From the NCBI RefSeq assembly GCF_030296675.1, contig NZ_AP027736.1, positions 992,001-1,056,000 of the forward strand: a stretch of DNA of 64,000 nt, given 5' to 3'. Origin of the DNA: Demequina sediminis (GTDB lineage: Bacteria > Actinomycetota > Actinomycetes > Actinomycetales > Demequinaceae). Shown here one piece after another: positions 32,544 through 43,763 of this stretch. The notes under the pieces were generated by a model that was given only the letters and a program-made list of their open reading frames with translations, ran no database searches and was not told the DNA's origin. A program made the translations under genes and the position numbers. Positions within the stretch are counted from its first letter, which is position 1. Each line of letters opens with the position of its first letter.

Positions 32544-33959
32544 GTGACAGAGGCATGGCTCCTCCTGCTGCTGGCGCTGCTCCTCATCCTCGCGAACGCG
32601 CTCTTCGTCGCCGCGGAGTTCGCCTTCGTGACGGTCGACCGCCCCACGGTCGACCGTGCCGCCGCGGGCGGCGACAGGCGCGCGCAGTCGCTCCAGGCCG
32701 GCCTCAAGAAGCTCTCGACGGAGCTGTCCGGCGCGCAGCTCGGCATCACGGTCACCTCGCTGCTCGTCGGCTTCATCGCCGAGCCTTCGCTCGCGACCCT
32801 GCTGCGCAGCCCCCTCTCCACGCTCGGTCTCCCCGAGGGCAGCACGGTGGCGGTGTCGCTGACCCTCGCCTTCGTCATCGCGACCGCCACCCAGATGGTG
32901 ATCGGCGAGCTCATCCCCAAGAACTGGGCGATTGCCGAACCGCTGCGCGTGGGCCGCGCGGTCGCGGGCGCCCAGCGCGGCTTCACGTGGTTCATGGGGC
33001 CGCTGATCCGCTTCCTCAACGGCTCCGCCAACCGCATCGTCCGGTCGTTTGGCATCGAGCCGCGCGAGGAGCTTGCCTCGGCCCGCTCGGCCGGCGAGCT
33101 GCAGTCGATCGCGGAGCGCTCGGGCCAACAGGGCACCCTCGAGCCGCGCGTCGCGCAACGCCTCGCGCGCGCCGCGGAGATGCGCGACCGCACCGCGTCC
33201 GACGCGATGACCCCGCGCACGCGCGTGCACTTCGTGAGCGCCGATGCCCCGGTGGCCGAGGTCCTTGACCTCGCCTCCCGCACGGGTCACGCACGCTTCC
33301 CCGTCATGGGCGAGAGCGTGGACGAGATCGTGGGCGTGGCCCACTTCAAGCGCGCCCTCGCGCTTCCCGCGCGCCAACGCGCGACGACCCCGATCTCGGA
33401 GATCGCGATGCCCGTGGACTCCGTGCCGTCGACCATGCCGCTCAGCGCGGTGCTCGAGACGTTGCGCCAGGGCTCGCAGATCGTGGTCGTGGTCGACGAG
33501 TACGGCGGCACCGATGGCGTGGTCACGCTCGAGGACCTCGTCGAGGAGATCGTCGGGGAGATCGAGGATGAGCAGGACCGTCCCGTCAGCCGTCATCGCC
33601 GCCTCAGCGAGAACCGCTGGTCGCTGTCGGGCCTGCTGCGCCCCGACGAGGCGGGCGAGCTGATGGGCCTGGACCTTCCCGAGGGTCGCGAGTCCGACAC
33701 CCTGGGCGGCTTCCTCACGGAGCGCCTCGAGCGCTTCCCCGTCGTGGGCGACACGGTCGACTTCGAGGCGCGCGACGAGGCACACCGCGACGAGGACGGC
33801 ATCCCGGTGCCGGTCACCGCGCGCATGACCGTGGTGCGCCTCGACGGCCACCGCGTCGATCGGGTCCTGGTCGAGGTGGTCCCGCCGCCGGACCCCGATG
33901 CGGCATCCGAGCCGCGCTCCGACGCATCGTCCTCTCGGAAGGAGTCCGGCCGTGAGTGA
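32544..33959 (+). CDS. CNNM/CorC (HlyC) family transporter-associated protein, first copy
   Basis: A 471-aa membrane protein. The N-terminal CNNM (DUF21) domain has helices LLLLLALLLILANALFVAAE and ITVTSLLVGFIAEPS. Then come a CBS pair (AMTPRTRVHFV...RFPVMGE and PVDSVPSTMPLSAVLE...VVVDEYGGTDGVVTLEDLVEEIVGEI) and a C-terminal CorC_HlyC domain. Relatives handle Mg2+ or Co2+ export. GTG 32544 is set by GAGGGAGG upstream. The C-terminal tail carries a partial GGACGATGC word (33924-33932). It overlaps the next gene by 8 bp. Confidence 0.9.
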   Translation: MTEAWLLLLLALLLILANALFVAAEFAFVTVDRPTVDRAAAGGDRRAQSLQAGLKKLSTELSGAQLGITVTSLLVGFIAEPSLATLLRSPLSTLGLPEGSTVAVSLTLAFVIATATQMVIGELIPKNWAIAEPLRVGRAVAGAQRGFTWFMGPLIRFLNGSANRIVRSFGIEPREELASARSAGELQSIAERSGQQGTLEPRVAQRLARAAEMRDRTASDAMTPRTRVHFVSADAPVAEVLDLASRTGHARFPVMGESVDEIVGVAHFKRALALPARQRATTPISEIAMPVDSVPSTMPLSAVLETLRQGSQIVVVVDEYGGTDGVVTLEDLVEEIVGEIEDEQDRPVSRHRRLSENRWSLSGLLRPDEAGELMGLDLPEGRESDTLGGFLTERLERFPVVGDTVDFEARDEAHRDEDGIPVPVTARMTVVRLDGHRVDRVLVEVVPPPDPDAASEPRSDASSSRKESGRE

Positions 33960-35001
33960 CCTCACCGCAATCCTCATCGCCGTCGCCCTGCTGGCAGGCA
34001 ACGCATTCTTCGTGGGTGCCGAGTTTGCGCTGATCTCGGCACGCCGGACCCAGATCGAGCCGCTCGCCGCGGCGGGCTCGCGCCCGGCACGCATCACGCT
34101 GCGCGGCATGGACCGGGTCTCGCTCATGATGGCGGGAGCCCAGCTGGGCATCACGGCATGCTCGCTCGGACTCGGTGCGATCGGCGAACCCGCGGTCGCG
34201 CATCAGCTCGAGAAGCCGCTCGAGGCGATCGGCGTGACCGGCCCGTGGCTGCACGGCATCGCCTTCACCATCGCCCTGCTCATCGTGGTGTTCCTCCACA
34301 TGGTCCTGGGCGAGATGGTGCCCAAGAACATCGCGATCGCCGGCCCCGAGCGCTCGGCGCTCATCCTCGGTCCCGTCCTCTACGGCATCGTCTGGATCCT
34401 CAAGCCCGTCATCTGGTCCCTCAACTGGATCGCGAACATCGGCCTGCGCCTCCTGCGCGTCGAGCCGCGCGACGAGGTCACCTCGACGTTCGCGGCCGAG
34501 GAGGTCGCGGGACTGCTCGCCGAGTCGCGTCAGGAGGGCCTTCTCGACGAGCACGAGCACCGCGTGCTCACGGGCTCGCTCACGCTGAGCTTCGAGACGG
34601 TGCGGGACGTCATGACGCCGCGCGAGGAGCTCGTCACGCTGCCCGTGGACGTCACGCCGCAGCGCGCACAGAAGGAGTGCGTGCGCACCGGCTTCTCGCG
34701 CTTCCCGCTCGTGGACGCCGCGGGTCACTTCGTGGGCTACCTGCACCTCAAGGACTTCGCCTCGGTGGCCAGGGGCCACGCCACCAAGCCCGTGCCGTCG
34801 ACCGCGGTGCGCCCGCTCAGCGAAATCTCGCCCGAGGCCTCGCTTGAGGAGGCGCTCACCGCGATGCAGGCGCGCGGCACCCACCTCGCGCTGGTGCGGG
34901 ATCCAGAGTCGGGGGAGGTGCTCGGCGCCGCGATGCTCGAGGACGTGATCGAGCGCCTCGTGGGCGAGGTCGTGGACGCGACACAGGCCGTGGGCGCGTA
35001 G
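33952..35001 (+). CDS. CNNM/CorC (HlyC) family protein, second copy
   Basis: A 349-aa paralogue of the preceding gene: DUF21 membrane domain (LLAGNAFFVGAEFALISARR, ITACSLGLGAIGEP, MVLGEMVPKNIAIA) and a CBS pair (DVMTPREELVTLP, FSRFPLVDAAGHFVGYLHLKD read in parts), but no CorC_HlyC C-terminal domain. GTG 33952 follows GGAAGGAG within the end of the first gene, so the two are translationally coupled and probably form one complex. This tandem arrangement is common in actinobacteria. Confidence 0.9.
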   Translation: MSDLTAILIAVALLAGNAFFVGAEFALISARRTQIEPLAAAGSRPARITLRGMDRVSLMMAGAQLGITACSLGLGAIGEPAVAHQLEKPLEAIGVTGPWLHGIAFTIALLIVVFLHMVLGEMVPKNIAIAGPERSALILGPVLYGIVWILKPVIWSLNWIANIGLRLLRVEPRDEVTSTFAAEEVAGLLAESRQEGLLDEHEHRVLTGSLTLSFETVRDVMTPREELVTLPVDVTPQRAQKECVRTGFSRFPLVDAAGHFVGYLHLKDFASVARGHATKPVPSTAVRPLSEISPEASLEEALTAMQARGTHLALVRDPESGEVLGAAMLEDVIERLVGEVVDATQAVGA

Positions 35002-35023
35002 GCGAGCGGACGGGACGGCACCC

Positions 35024-36238
35024 ATGGACGAGCGCGGCTGGCTGCCGGAGGACGAGTGGCAGCCGGCACGCCGGCCGGTGCCGCCTCCTGCGCCACCCCA
35101 GGTGCCGCCGCCAACGCCCCGCCTGCCGGCGGCGGGCTGGCTTCCGGACCCCAGCGAGACCGGGCTCGAGCGCTACTGGGACGGCACCCGCTGGACCCGC
35201 CGCATACGGGACCGTGACACGAAGGTCGAGAGGGGCATCGTCCCTCCTGCCTACGCGCTGGCGGCGGCCGAGGCCGAGAGGGCGAGTCGCCGCGAGCGCC
35301 GCGGGCGTCGGTGGTTCGGCGCGACGCTGACGGTGCTGGTCCTGGTGCTGGCCTCGAGCTTCGCGAGCAGCGCGGGGCTATTGCCCGAATGGGGCAACCC
35401 CGGTGCCGCGGCCTCGGCGGCCCTTGCGCAGGCGATCGCGGAGGCGCCGCCGCTGCCCGAGGACGTCGCGTTCCCGGTGTTCGGATCCTCCGCCATGGTG
35501 ACGAGCCTCGCCGCGGGGATGGTCGCCCAGCAGGACGACATCGACGTGACCGCGTGGGTGCGCGAGCAGGGTGACGCCGCGGTAGATGACGCGATGCGCG
35601 AGGCCCTCGCGCAGAACCCGTATGCGTTCGTCAACGGCTGGACCGTGACGGACTACGGCGCACGCGTCGAGATCTCCCCCGACTACACGTACGACGCGGC
35701 CGAGGCGGAACGGCGCCGCGAGCTGACGATGATCGGCGTCGAGGCGGGTCTCGCGGCCTCGGGAGCCCTCGAGACCACCGACCAGGCGGAGCGCGTGCGC
35801 CTCATCAACGACTACCTCACGGCGGTGGCCGTCTACGACGATGCCGCGTTCGAGGCGATCGACGCGTCCGGGCAGGCGCTGCCGGGCACCGAGGAGCTCG
35901 TGGCCCGCAGCCAAGAGGCCTACGGCATCCTCGTCGACGGCACGGCCGTGTGCAACGGATACGCGATGGCCTTCCTCGCGATGGCGCATGAGGCCGGTCT
36001 CGAGGCGGTGATCGCGACGGGATCCGACTCCGCGGGCGTGACAGGCGGGCTGCATGCGTGGAACAAGGTGCGGGTCGACGGCCGGTGGCTGCTCGTGGAC
36101 GTGACGTGGAACGACGGCTCTCCGCCGAACGAGGACTACCTCCTCATCGAGGACGACTCCAGGGTGCTGGCGACGCGCACGTACGACGCGGAGTGGGTGG
36201 TCGACACCGCGCTCGGCAACTACTCGAGTGGGGCGTAG
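35024..36238 (+). CDS. DUF2510 and transglutaminase-like domain membrane protein
   Basis: A 404-aa protein. The N-terminal DUF2510 module (AGWLPDPSETGLERYWDGTRWT read in parts, residues ~37-58) is followed by a linker, one transmembrane helix (FGATLTVLVLVLASSFAS, ~97-114) and an external transglutaminase-like domain. Its triad is readable: Cys in TAVCNGYAM (~309), His in LHAWNKV (~344) and Asp in LVDVTWND (~359). It could be a cell-surface peptidase or cross-linking enzyme. The linker at RGIVPP carries the GGGACGATGCC word. It ends 19 bp inside the convergent metS-like gene. Confidence 0.82.
   Translation: MDERGWLPEDEWQPARRPVPPPAPPQVPPPTPRLPAAGWLPDPSETGLERYWDGTRWTRRIRDRDTKVERGIVPPAYALAAAEAERASRRERRGRRWFGATLTVLVLVLASSFASSAGLLPEWGNPGAAASAALAQAIAEAPPLPEDVAFPVFGSSAMVTSLAAGMVAQQDDIDVTAWVREQGDAAVDDAMREALAQNPYAFVNGWTVTDYGARVEISPDYTYDAAEAERRRELTMIGVEAGLAASGALETTDQAERVRLINDYLTAVAVYDDAAFEAIDASGQALPGTEELVARSQEAYGILVDGTAVCNGYAMAFLAMAHEAGLEAVIATGSDSAGVTGGLHAWNKVRVDGRWLLVDVTWNDGSPPNEDYLLIEDDSRVLATRTYDAEWVVDTALGNYSSGA
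35234..35244 (-). repeat. GGGACGATGCC motif copy
   Basis: In the linker of the DUF2510-transglutaminase protein (GIVPP); extends to GGGACGATGCCCC at 35232-35244. Confidence 0.6.
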
Positions 36239-36374
36239 TCGGGCACCACGGTGTCCTCGCCGCCATCGGGCAGGTGGCCTGCCTCGGGCCGGCGTGCCAG
36301 GAACACGATCGACGCCACCAAGCCTCCCCAGATGATGGCCATCACCACGATCATCAGGACCAGGGCATCGGCAT

Positions 36375-36378
<4 letters not shown>
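36220..36378 (-). CDS. metS: MetS-like small subunit of an NSS-family amino acid transporter
   Basis: A 52-aa single-helix protein (ADALVLMIVVMAIIWGGLVAS) with a short acidic tail. It matches the methionine/alanine import NSS small subunit (MetS) known from Corynebacterium in size, sequence style and position directly after the large subunit. The ATG overlaps the metP stop (ATGA at 36375-36378). Confidence 0.85.
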
Positions 36379-39504
<3,126 letters not shown>

Positions 39505-39515
39505 AGGCGTGAGGG

Positions 39516-39558
39516 GCGTGCGGAGCAGCCGCCGCACGCTCCGCCCGCTCCGCACGCT
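39516..39558 (+). terminator. Probable gdhA terminator hairpin
   Basis: GCGTGCGGAGC (39517-39527) can pair with GCTCCGCACGC (39548-39558), 12 bp after the gdhA stop. The loop is 20 nt and there is no U-tract. Confidence 0.45.
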
Positions 39559-39574
39559 CCGCCCGCTCCGCACG
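39532..39574. repeat. 18-bp tandem repeat, about 2.4 copies
   Basis: CCGCACGCTCCGCCCGCT is repeated exactly at 39532-39549 and 39550-39567, with a partial third copy to 39574. Confidence 0.85.
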
Positions 39575-39580
39575 TGCCCC

Positions 39581-39600
39581 CTATGGGACACCTATGGTCG
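39581..39600. repeat. Palindromic element, copy 1
   Basis: CTATGGGACACCTATGGTCG. It differs by one base from the core of copies 2 and 3 (ATGGG-N3-CCCAT). Confidence 0.75.
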
Positions 39601-39616
39601 GTTTGAGGAGTTCTCG

Positions 39617-39750
39617 GCGCGCTATGGGACACCCATGGTCGCGCGACCCACCCAGCCGCTCTAGGTCCTGCCTTCCCGGCGAAGCGACCCTCAGCGTCCC
39701 ATGGCAGGCACACACCGACGTAAACCGACCATGGGTGTCCCATAGCGCGC
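39617..39750. repeat. Perfect 25-bp inverted repeat (palindromic element copies 2 and 3)
   Basis: The arm at 39617-39641 contains GCTATGGGACACCCATGGTC and is exactly complementary to 39726-39750. The 84-bp core lies between. Each arm holds its own small palindrome ATGGG-ACA-CCCAT. The element could be a bidirectional terminator, a MITE-like remnant or a multi-site operator. Confidence 0.8.
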
Positions 39751-39792
39751 AAGGTTGGTCAAGGCGAGCGCAAGGGTGGTCAAGGCGAGCGC
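39751..39792. repeat. 21-bp tandem repeat, two copies
   Basis: Units at 39751-39771 and 39772-39792 differ by one base. Both contain GGTCAAGGCGAGCGC. A degenerate third unit follows. Confidence 0.75.
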
Positions 39793-39873
39793 GCGGGTGG
39801 GTAAGGGGGCGCGCGGGCGCGCGGGCGCGCGCGGCAAGCGTGAGCCGAGCAGGCAGTGCGAACGTGCCGCGGC

Positions 39874-42471
39874 TTAGCGCAGCACCGCCCCGCACTTCTC
39901 CCCCGCCGCCGCGATGATCGCGCGCCGCACCTCGAGGACCTCCTCCGCGGTGAGCGTGTGGTCGAACGCGCGCATGCGGACGTTGATCGCGAGCGACTTC
40001 TTGCCCTCGCCCACCTGCGGACCCGAGTAGACATCGAACACGCGTGCGTCCTCGACCACGCCCTCACCCGCCGCAAGCACCGCCTCGACCAGGGCCCCGG
40101 CGGGCACCGCGGCGTCGACCACGAACGCGAAGTCCTCCTTCGCGAGCACTTGCTGCGACACGGGGGACGCCGTCACCAACACGCCCTCGGACACCGCGAT
40201 CATCGGGTCGAGCAACAGCTCGAACGCCACGGTCCTGGCCGGCAGGCCCAGGTTCTCGCACACCTTGGGGTGCAGCTCGCCTGCCCCGCCCACGATCTGC
40301 CCCTCGAGGCGGTAGATCGCCACGCGGCCGGGGTGGAACGGAGAGGTCGAGAAGCGCTCGCCCGCGTCGGGAGAGACCTCAAGCACCACGCCGCATGCAC
40401 GCTCGACGCGCTCGACCATCGCCAGGGCGTCGGTCCAGTCCCACGCCGTCGCGTGCCCGTTCCAACCTGCGGCGACCCTGTTGCCCGTCATGATGCCTGC
40501 GACGCGTCGCACCTGGCCGGGGATGGCCTTGTTGAGCGCCTCGACATCGTCCGGCGTGATCGATCCACCCGAGTAGGTGGCGGGCACCGCGCCCACGAGG
40601 CGACCCAGATACGCGCGCCCCGTCTCGTAGACGGCCACGTCCTGGGCACCGCGGCCCAGGTTGACGCGCACCGCGTCGACCAGGGTCTGCAGCAACGCGG
40701 TGCGCAGCAGCGGCTGCTCGGCGCTGAGGGGGTTGGCCAGGCGGATGACGTCGCGGCGCTGGTCGTAGGCGGGCAGCAGGACCTCGTCGAGACGCGCCTC
40801 CGAGATGAAGGGGTACGTGAGCACCTGCGTGAGGCCCGCCTCGGCGAGCGACCGCGCGACGGACTTCCGCGCGATCTGCGAGTGGGTGTAGCCGCGGCCA
40901 GGAGGGGCGACGGGCAGCACCGAGGGCAGCGCCTCGAGGCCCTGCAGGCGCGCGACCTCCTCGACCAGGTTGATGGGAGCCACCAGGTCGGCACGCCACG
41001 TGGGACGGGTCACCACGAGCACCTCGCCGTCGCGCTCGACCTCACACCCGACCTGCTCGAGGGCGTCGATGACCTGCTCGGCGGTGTACGGCACGCCCAC
41101 GATTCGCGCGGGGAAGTCCACATCCATCTCGATGGGCTCGATCGCAGCGACGTTGTTCACATCCGTGTAGACGTCCTCGATCACGCCGCCGCCGTGCTCG
41201 ACCAACAGTCGCGCGGCGCGCTCGACGGCGACCGGAGGCAGCGAGGTGTCGACCGCACGCTCGAAGCGCCGTGACGCCTCGGACCCGAGCCGGTGCCTGC
41301 GCGCCGTCCGCGCGATCGAGATCGGGTCGAAGTGCGCGCCCTCGAGGAGCACCTCGGTCGTGGCGTCGGAGACCTCAGTGAGGGCACCGCCCATGACACC
41401 CGCGATGCCGATTGCGCGCTCGCCGCGTCCGCCCTGCGAGTCCGCGATCACCAGGTCCTCGCCGTGAAGCACGCGAGTGACGTCGTCCAGCGTGACGATG
41501 CTCTCGGCCGGTCGCGCGCGACGCACGACGATCGGCTCGCTCACGCGTGCGAGGTCGTACGCGTGCAGCGGCTGACCCAGCTCGAGCATGACGTAGTTGG
41601 TGACGTCGACCGCAAGCGAAATCGAGCGCATGCCCGCCGCCTCGAGGCGCGCCTTCATCCAGGCCGGCGACGCGGCCGTGGGGTCGAATCCGCGCACGAT
41701 GCGCGCGACGAACCGGTCGCACCCCACCGTGCCGCGCACGGGGGCCTGGTCCTCGATCTCGACGCCGAAGCCCGCGCCGGGAGCGCCCGACACGTCGATC
41801 GCCGCGGGGTCGCGGAAGGTCTGTCCCGTCGCGTGGGCATATTCGCGCGCGACGCCACGGATCGCGAAGCTGTAGCCGCGATCCGGGGTGACGTTGATCT
41901 CAATCGTCGACTCGTCGAGCCCCAGCAGCGCGATCGCGTCCTGTCCGGGCGAGAGGTCGGCCGCGGCGAAGCCCATCTCGGTCAGCACGATGATGCCGGT
42001 GTGGTCCTCGCCCAGGCCCAGCTCGCGCGCCGAGCAGATCATGCCGTCCGACCAGTGGCCATACGTCTTGCGCCCCGAGATCGGGAACGGCCCGGGCAGC
42101 TCGGCGCCCGGCAGCACCACCACGACGTAGTCGCCCTCGACGAAGTTATGCGCGCCGCAGACGATGCCGCGCGAGGGCGGGAAGGTCTCCTGGTGGTCGG
42201 GCTTGTGGCCACGCACCAGGCCATCCGGACCCGCGGGGTCGTTGAACTCCCCCACGTCGACGCGGCAGTAGTTGATGGTCTTGCCGTTCGACTGCGCCTC
42301 CTTGACGAGCGACAGGACGCGACCGACGACCAGCGGCCCCTTGACCGGAGGACCGTAGAGCCCCTCCTCCTCGAGGCCCACGCGCGCGAGCGCCGCCGCG
42401 ACGTCCTCGGGGGACGAGCCGGGCACCAGGTCGACCGACTCCGCGAGCCAGCTAAGCGGAATCTTGGGCAT
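39874..42471 (-). CDS. pheT: Phenylalanine--tRNA ligase beta subunit
   Basis: An 865-aa beta chain of the (alpha-beta)2 PheRS. Order of regions: N-terminal EMAP/tRNA-binding domain (VVGRVLSLVKEAQSNGKTINYC read in parts, with GRKTYGHWSDGMICSARELG), B3/B4 editing domain (DVTNYVMLELGQPLHAYDL), B5 domain and the C-terminal FDX-ACB domain (GPQVGEGKKSLAINVRMRAF). The length is about 80 aa above many bacterial forms but usual for actinobacteria. The ATG overlaps the pheS stop by one base (TGATG), so the subunits are coupled. Confidence 0.97.
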   Translation of the reverse strand: MPKIPLSWLAESVDLVPGSSPEDVAAALARVGLEEEGLYGPPVKGPLVVGRVLSLVKEAQSNGKTINYCRVDVGEFNDPAGPDGLVRGHKPDHQETFPPSRGIVCGAHNFVEGDYVVVVLPGAELPGPFPISGRKTYGHWSDGMICSARELGLGEDHTGIIVLTEMGFAAADLSPGQDAIALLGLDESTIEINVTPDRGYSFAIRGVAREYAHATGQTFRDPAAIDVSGAPGAGFGVEIEDQAPVRGTVGCDRFVARIVRGFDPTAASPAWMKARLEAAGMRSISLAVDVTNYVMLELGQPLHAYDLARVSEPIVVRRARPAESIVTLDDVTRVLHGEDLVIADSQGGRGERAIGIAGVMGGALTEVSDATTEVLLEGAHFDPISIARTARRHRLGSEASRRFERAVDTSLPPVAVERAARLLVEHGGGVIEDVYTDVNNVAAIEPIEMDVDFPARIVGVPYTAEQVIDALEQVGCEVERDGEVLVVTRPTWRADLVAPINLVEEVARLQGLEALPSVLPVAPPGRGYTHSQIARKSVARSLAEAGLTQVLTYPFISEARLDEVLLPAYDQRRDVIRLANPLSAEQPLLRTALLQTLVDAVRVNLGRGAQDVAVYETGRAYLGRLVGAVPATYSGGSITPDDVEALNKAIPGQVRRVAGIMTGNRVAAGWNGHATAWDWTDALAMVERVERACGVVLEVSPDAGERFSTSPFHPGRVAIYRLEGQIVGGAGELHPKVCENLGLPARTVAFELLLDPMIAVSEGVLVTASPVSQQVLAKEDFAFVVDAAVPAGALVEAVLAAGEGVVEDARVFDVYSGPQVGEGKKSLAINVRMRAFDHTLTAEEVLEVRRAIIAAAGEKCGAVLR

Positions 42472-43559
42472 CAGATCTCCATCCCGAACTGCTGTGAGAA
42501 GCGCACGTCGCCCTCGACCATGTCGCGCATGTCGGTGACACCGTGGCGGAACATCAGGGTGCGCTCGATCCCCATGCCGAACGCGAAGGCCGTGTAGCGC
42601 GTCGGGTCGATGCCCGCGGCCACGAGCACGTTCGGGTGCGTCATGCCGCACCCGCCCCACTCGATCCAGCCCGTGCCACGGCACGTCCGGCACGCGGCGT
42701 CCTCGCCGCCGCACACGAAGCAGCGCAGGTCCATCTCGGCGGAGGGCTCCGTGAACGGGAAGAAGGACGGGCGCAGGCGCGTCACGGCCTCGGGCCCGAA
42801 CATCGCCTTGGCGAAGTGGTCGAGCGTGCCCTTGAGGTGCGCCATCGTCAGGCCCTTGTCGATCGCGAGGCCCTCGATCTGGTGGAACACCGGAGTGTGG
42901 GTCGCGTCGAGCTCGTCGGTGCGGAAGGTCTTGCCCGGACACACGACGTAGATGCCGCGGCCCTCGTTCTCGAGTGCCTCGCGACGCTCGAGCGCGGCGC
43001 GCACCTGCACGGGCGAGGTGTGGGTCCGCATCAGCAGTCCCGAGCTCGGCGGGTCGATGAAGAACGTGTCCTGCATCTCGCGCGCCGGATGATCGGGGTC
43101 GAAGTTGAGGGCGTCGAAGTTGAACCACTCCGCCTCCATCTCGGGGCCCTCGGCGACCTCCCAGCCCATGCCGACGAACACGTCGCACATGCGCTCCTGC
43201 ATGGTCTCCAAGGGGTGGCGTGCGCCGGGCGCCTGACGCGAGACGGGCAGCGTGACGTCGACGGCCTCCTCGACCAGCACGCGTGCGTCGCGTTCGGCCT
43301 CGAGCTCCGCCGTCCGCGCCTCGAGCGCAGCGCCGATGCGTCCGCGCGCCGCGCCCATCGCCTTGCCCGCCGCGGCCTTGTCGGCGGGGGCCAGATCCTT
43401 GATACCGCGGTTGGCGAGCGTGAGAGCCGCCTTGTCGCCCGTGTGAGCCAGGCGCGCGTCCTTGAGCTCGTCGAGCGTCGTGGCCGCGGCGAACGCGGCG
43501 AGCGCTGACTCGACGGCGGACTCGACGCCCGCGGCGTCGAGCGGGGAAAGATCAGTCAT
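42471..43559 (-). CDS. pheS: Phenylalanine--tRNA ligase alpha subunit
   Basis: The 362-aa catalytic subunit. An N-terminal coiled coil (residues ~1-90) binds tRNA-Phe, followed by the class II core: [14 protein letters not shown], motif 2 ([19 protein letters not shown] read in parts) and motif 3 [14 protein letters not shown] near the C-terminus. [20 protein letters not shown] segment shows zinc-like cysteines present in some family members. ATG 43559 starts the operon. Confidence 0.97.
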   Translation of the reverse strand: MTDLSPLDAAGVESAVESALAAFAAATTLDELKDARLAHTGDKAALTLANRGIKDLAPADKAAAGKAMGAARGRIGAALEARTAELEAERDARVLVEEAVDVTLPVSRQAPGARHPLETMQERMCDVFVGMGWEVAEGPEMEAEWFNFDALNFDPDHPAREMQDTFFIDPPSSGLLMRTHTSPVQVRAALERREALENEGRGIYVVCPGKTFRTDELDATHTPVFHQIEGLAIDKGLTMAHLKGTLDHFAKAMFGPEAVTRLRPSFFPFTEPSAEMDLRCFVCGGEDAACRTCRGTGWIEWGGCGMTHPNVLVAAGIDPTRYTAFAFGMGIERTLMFRHGVTDMRDMVEGDVRFSQQFGMEI

Positions 43560-43631
43560 GAGTGGCCCTTCGCAGCCTCGGAAACCTCCGGAAGTCTACC
43601 GGTCGCGCGGGGGGCGTCCTGAAGGAGTGAG

Positions 43632-43642
43632 GGGGACGATGC
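43632..43642 (+). repeat. GGGGACGATGC motif copy
   Basis: Intergenic, in the 204-bp gap upstream of pheS, 73 bp before its start codon and antisense to it. Confidence 0.6.
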
Positions 43643-43661
43643 AGGCGCGGCGGTCGCTGTC

Positions 43662-43686
43662 AGGCCCGGCGGTTCTCCCCGGGCCT
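43662..43686 (-). terminator. Hairpin after the first diguanylate cyclase gene
   Basis: AGGCCCGG (43662-43669) pairs with CCGGGCCT (43679-43686) around a 9-nt loop. It lies 78 bp past the stop of the cyclase gene and upstream of pheS. Confidence 0.4.
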
Positions 43687-43763
43687 AGATAAAGAAGCGC
43701 ACGGCGGCGCGGCCTGGACGGCGGCGCGGGCTCGTGGACATGCCCCTCACCGTAGCAGGCGCC

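Larger units (their letters stand above)
39505..39873. other. Repeat-rich gene-free stretch between gdhA and pheT
   Basis: 369 bases between two convergent genes, without a plausible reading frame. In order: a gdhA 3' hairpin region, an 18-bp tandem repeat, three copies of a palindromic element, a 21-bp tandem repeat and a GCGCGCGGG-type simple repeat (39805-39838). The individual parts are listed separately. Confidence 0.75.

Noticed and set aside
32450-33268. 272-aa frame starting next to the TATACT hexamer
   Set aside because: It is out of frame with the CorC gene, has proline/arginine-rich shadow composition, and the real start at 32544 has a strong ribosome-binding site.
39532-39800. 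CRISPR array
   Set aside because: Tandem units are directly adjacent without spacers, too short, and no cas genes are present.
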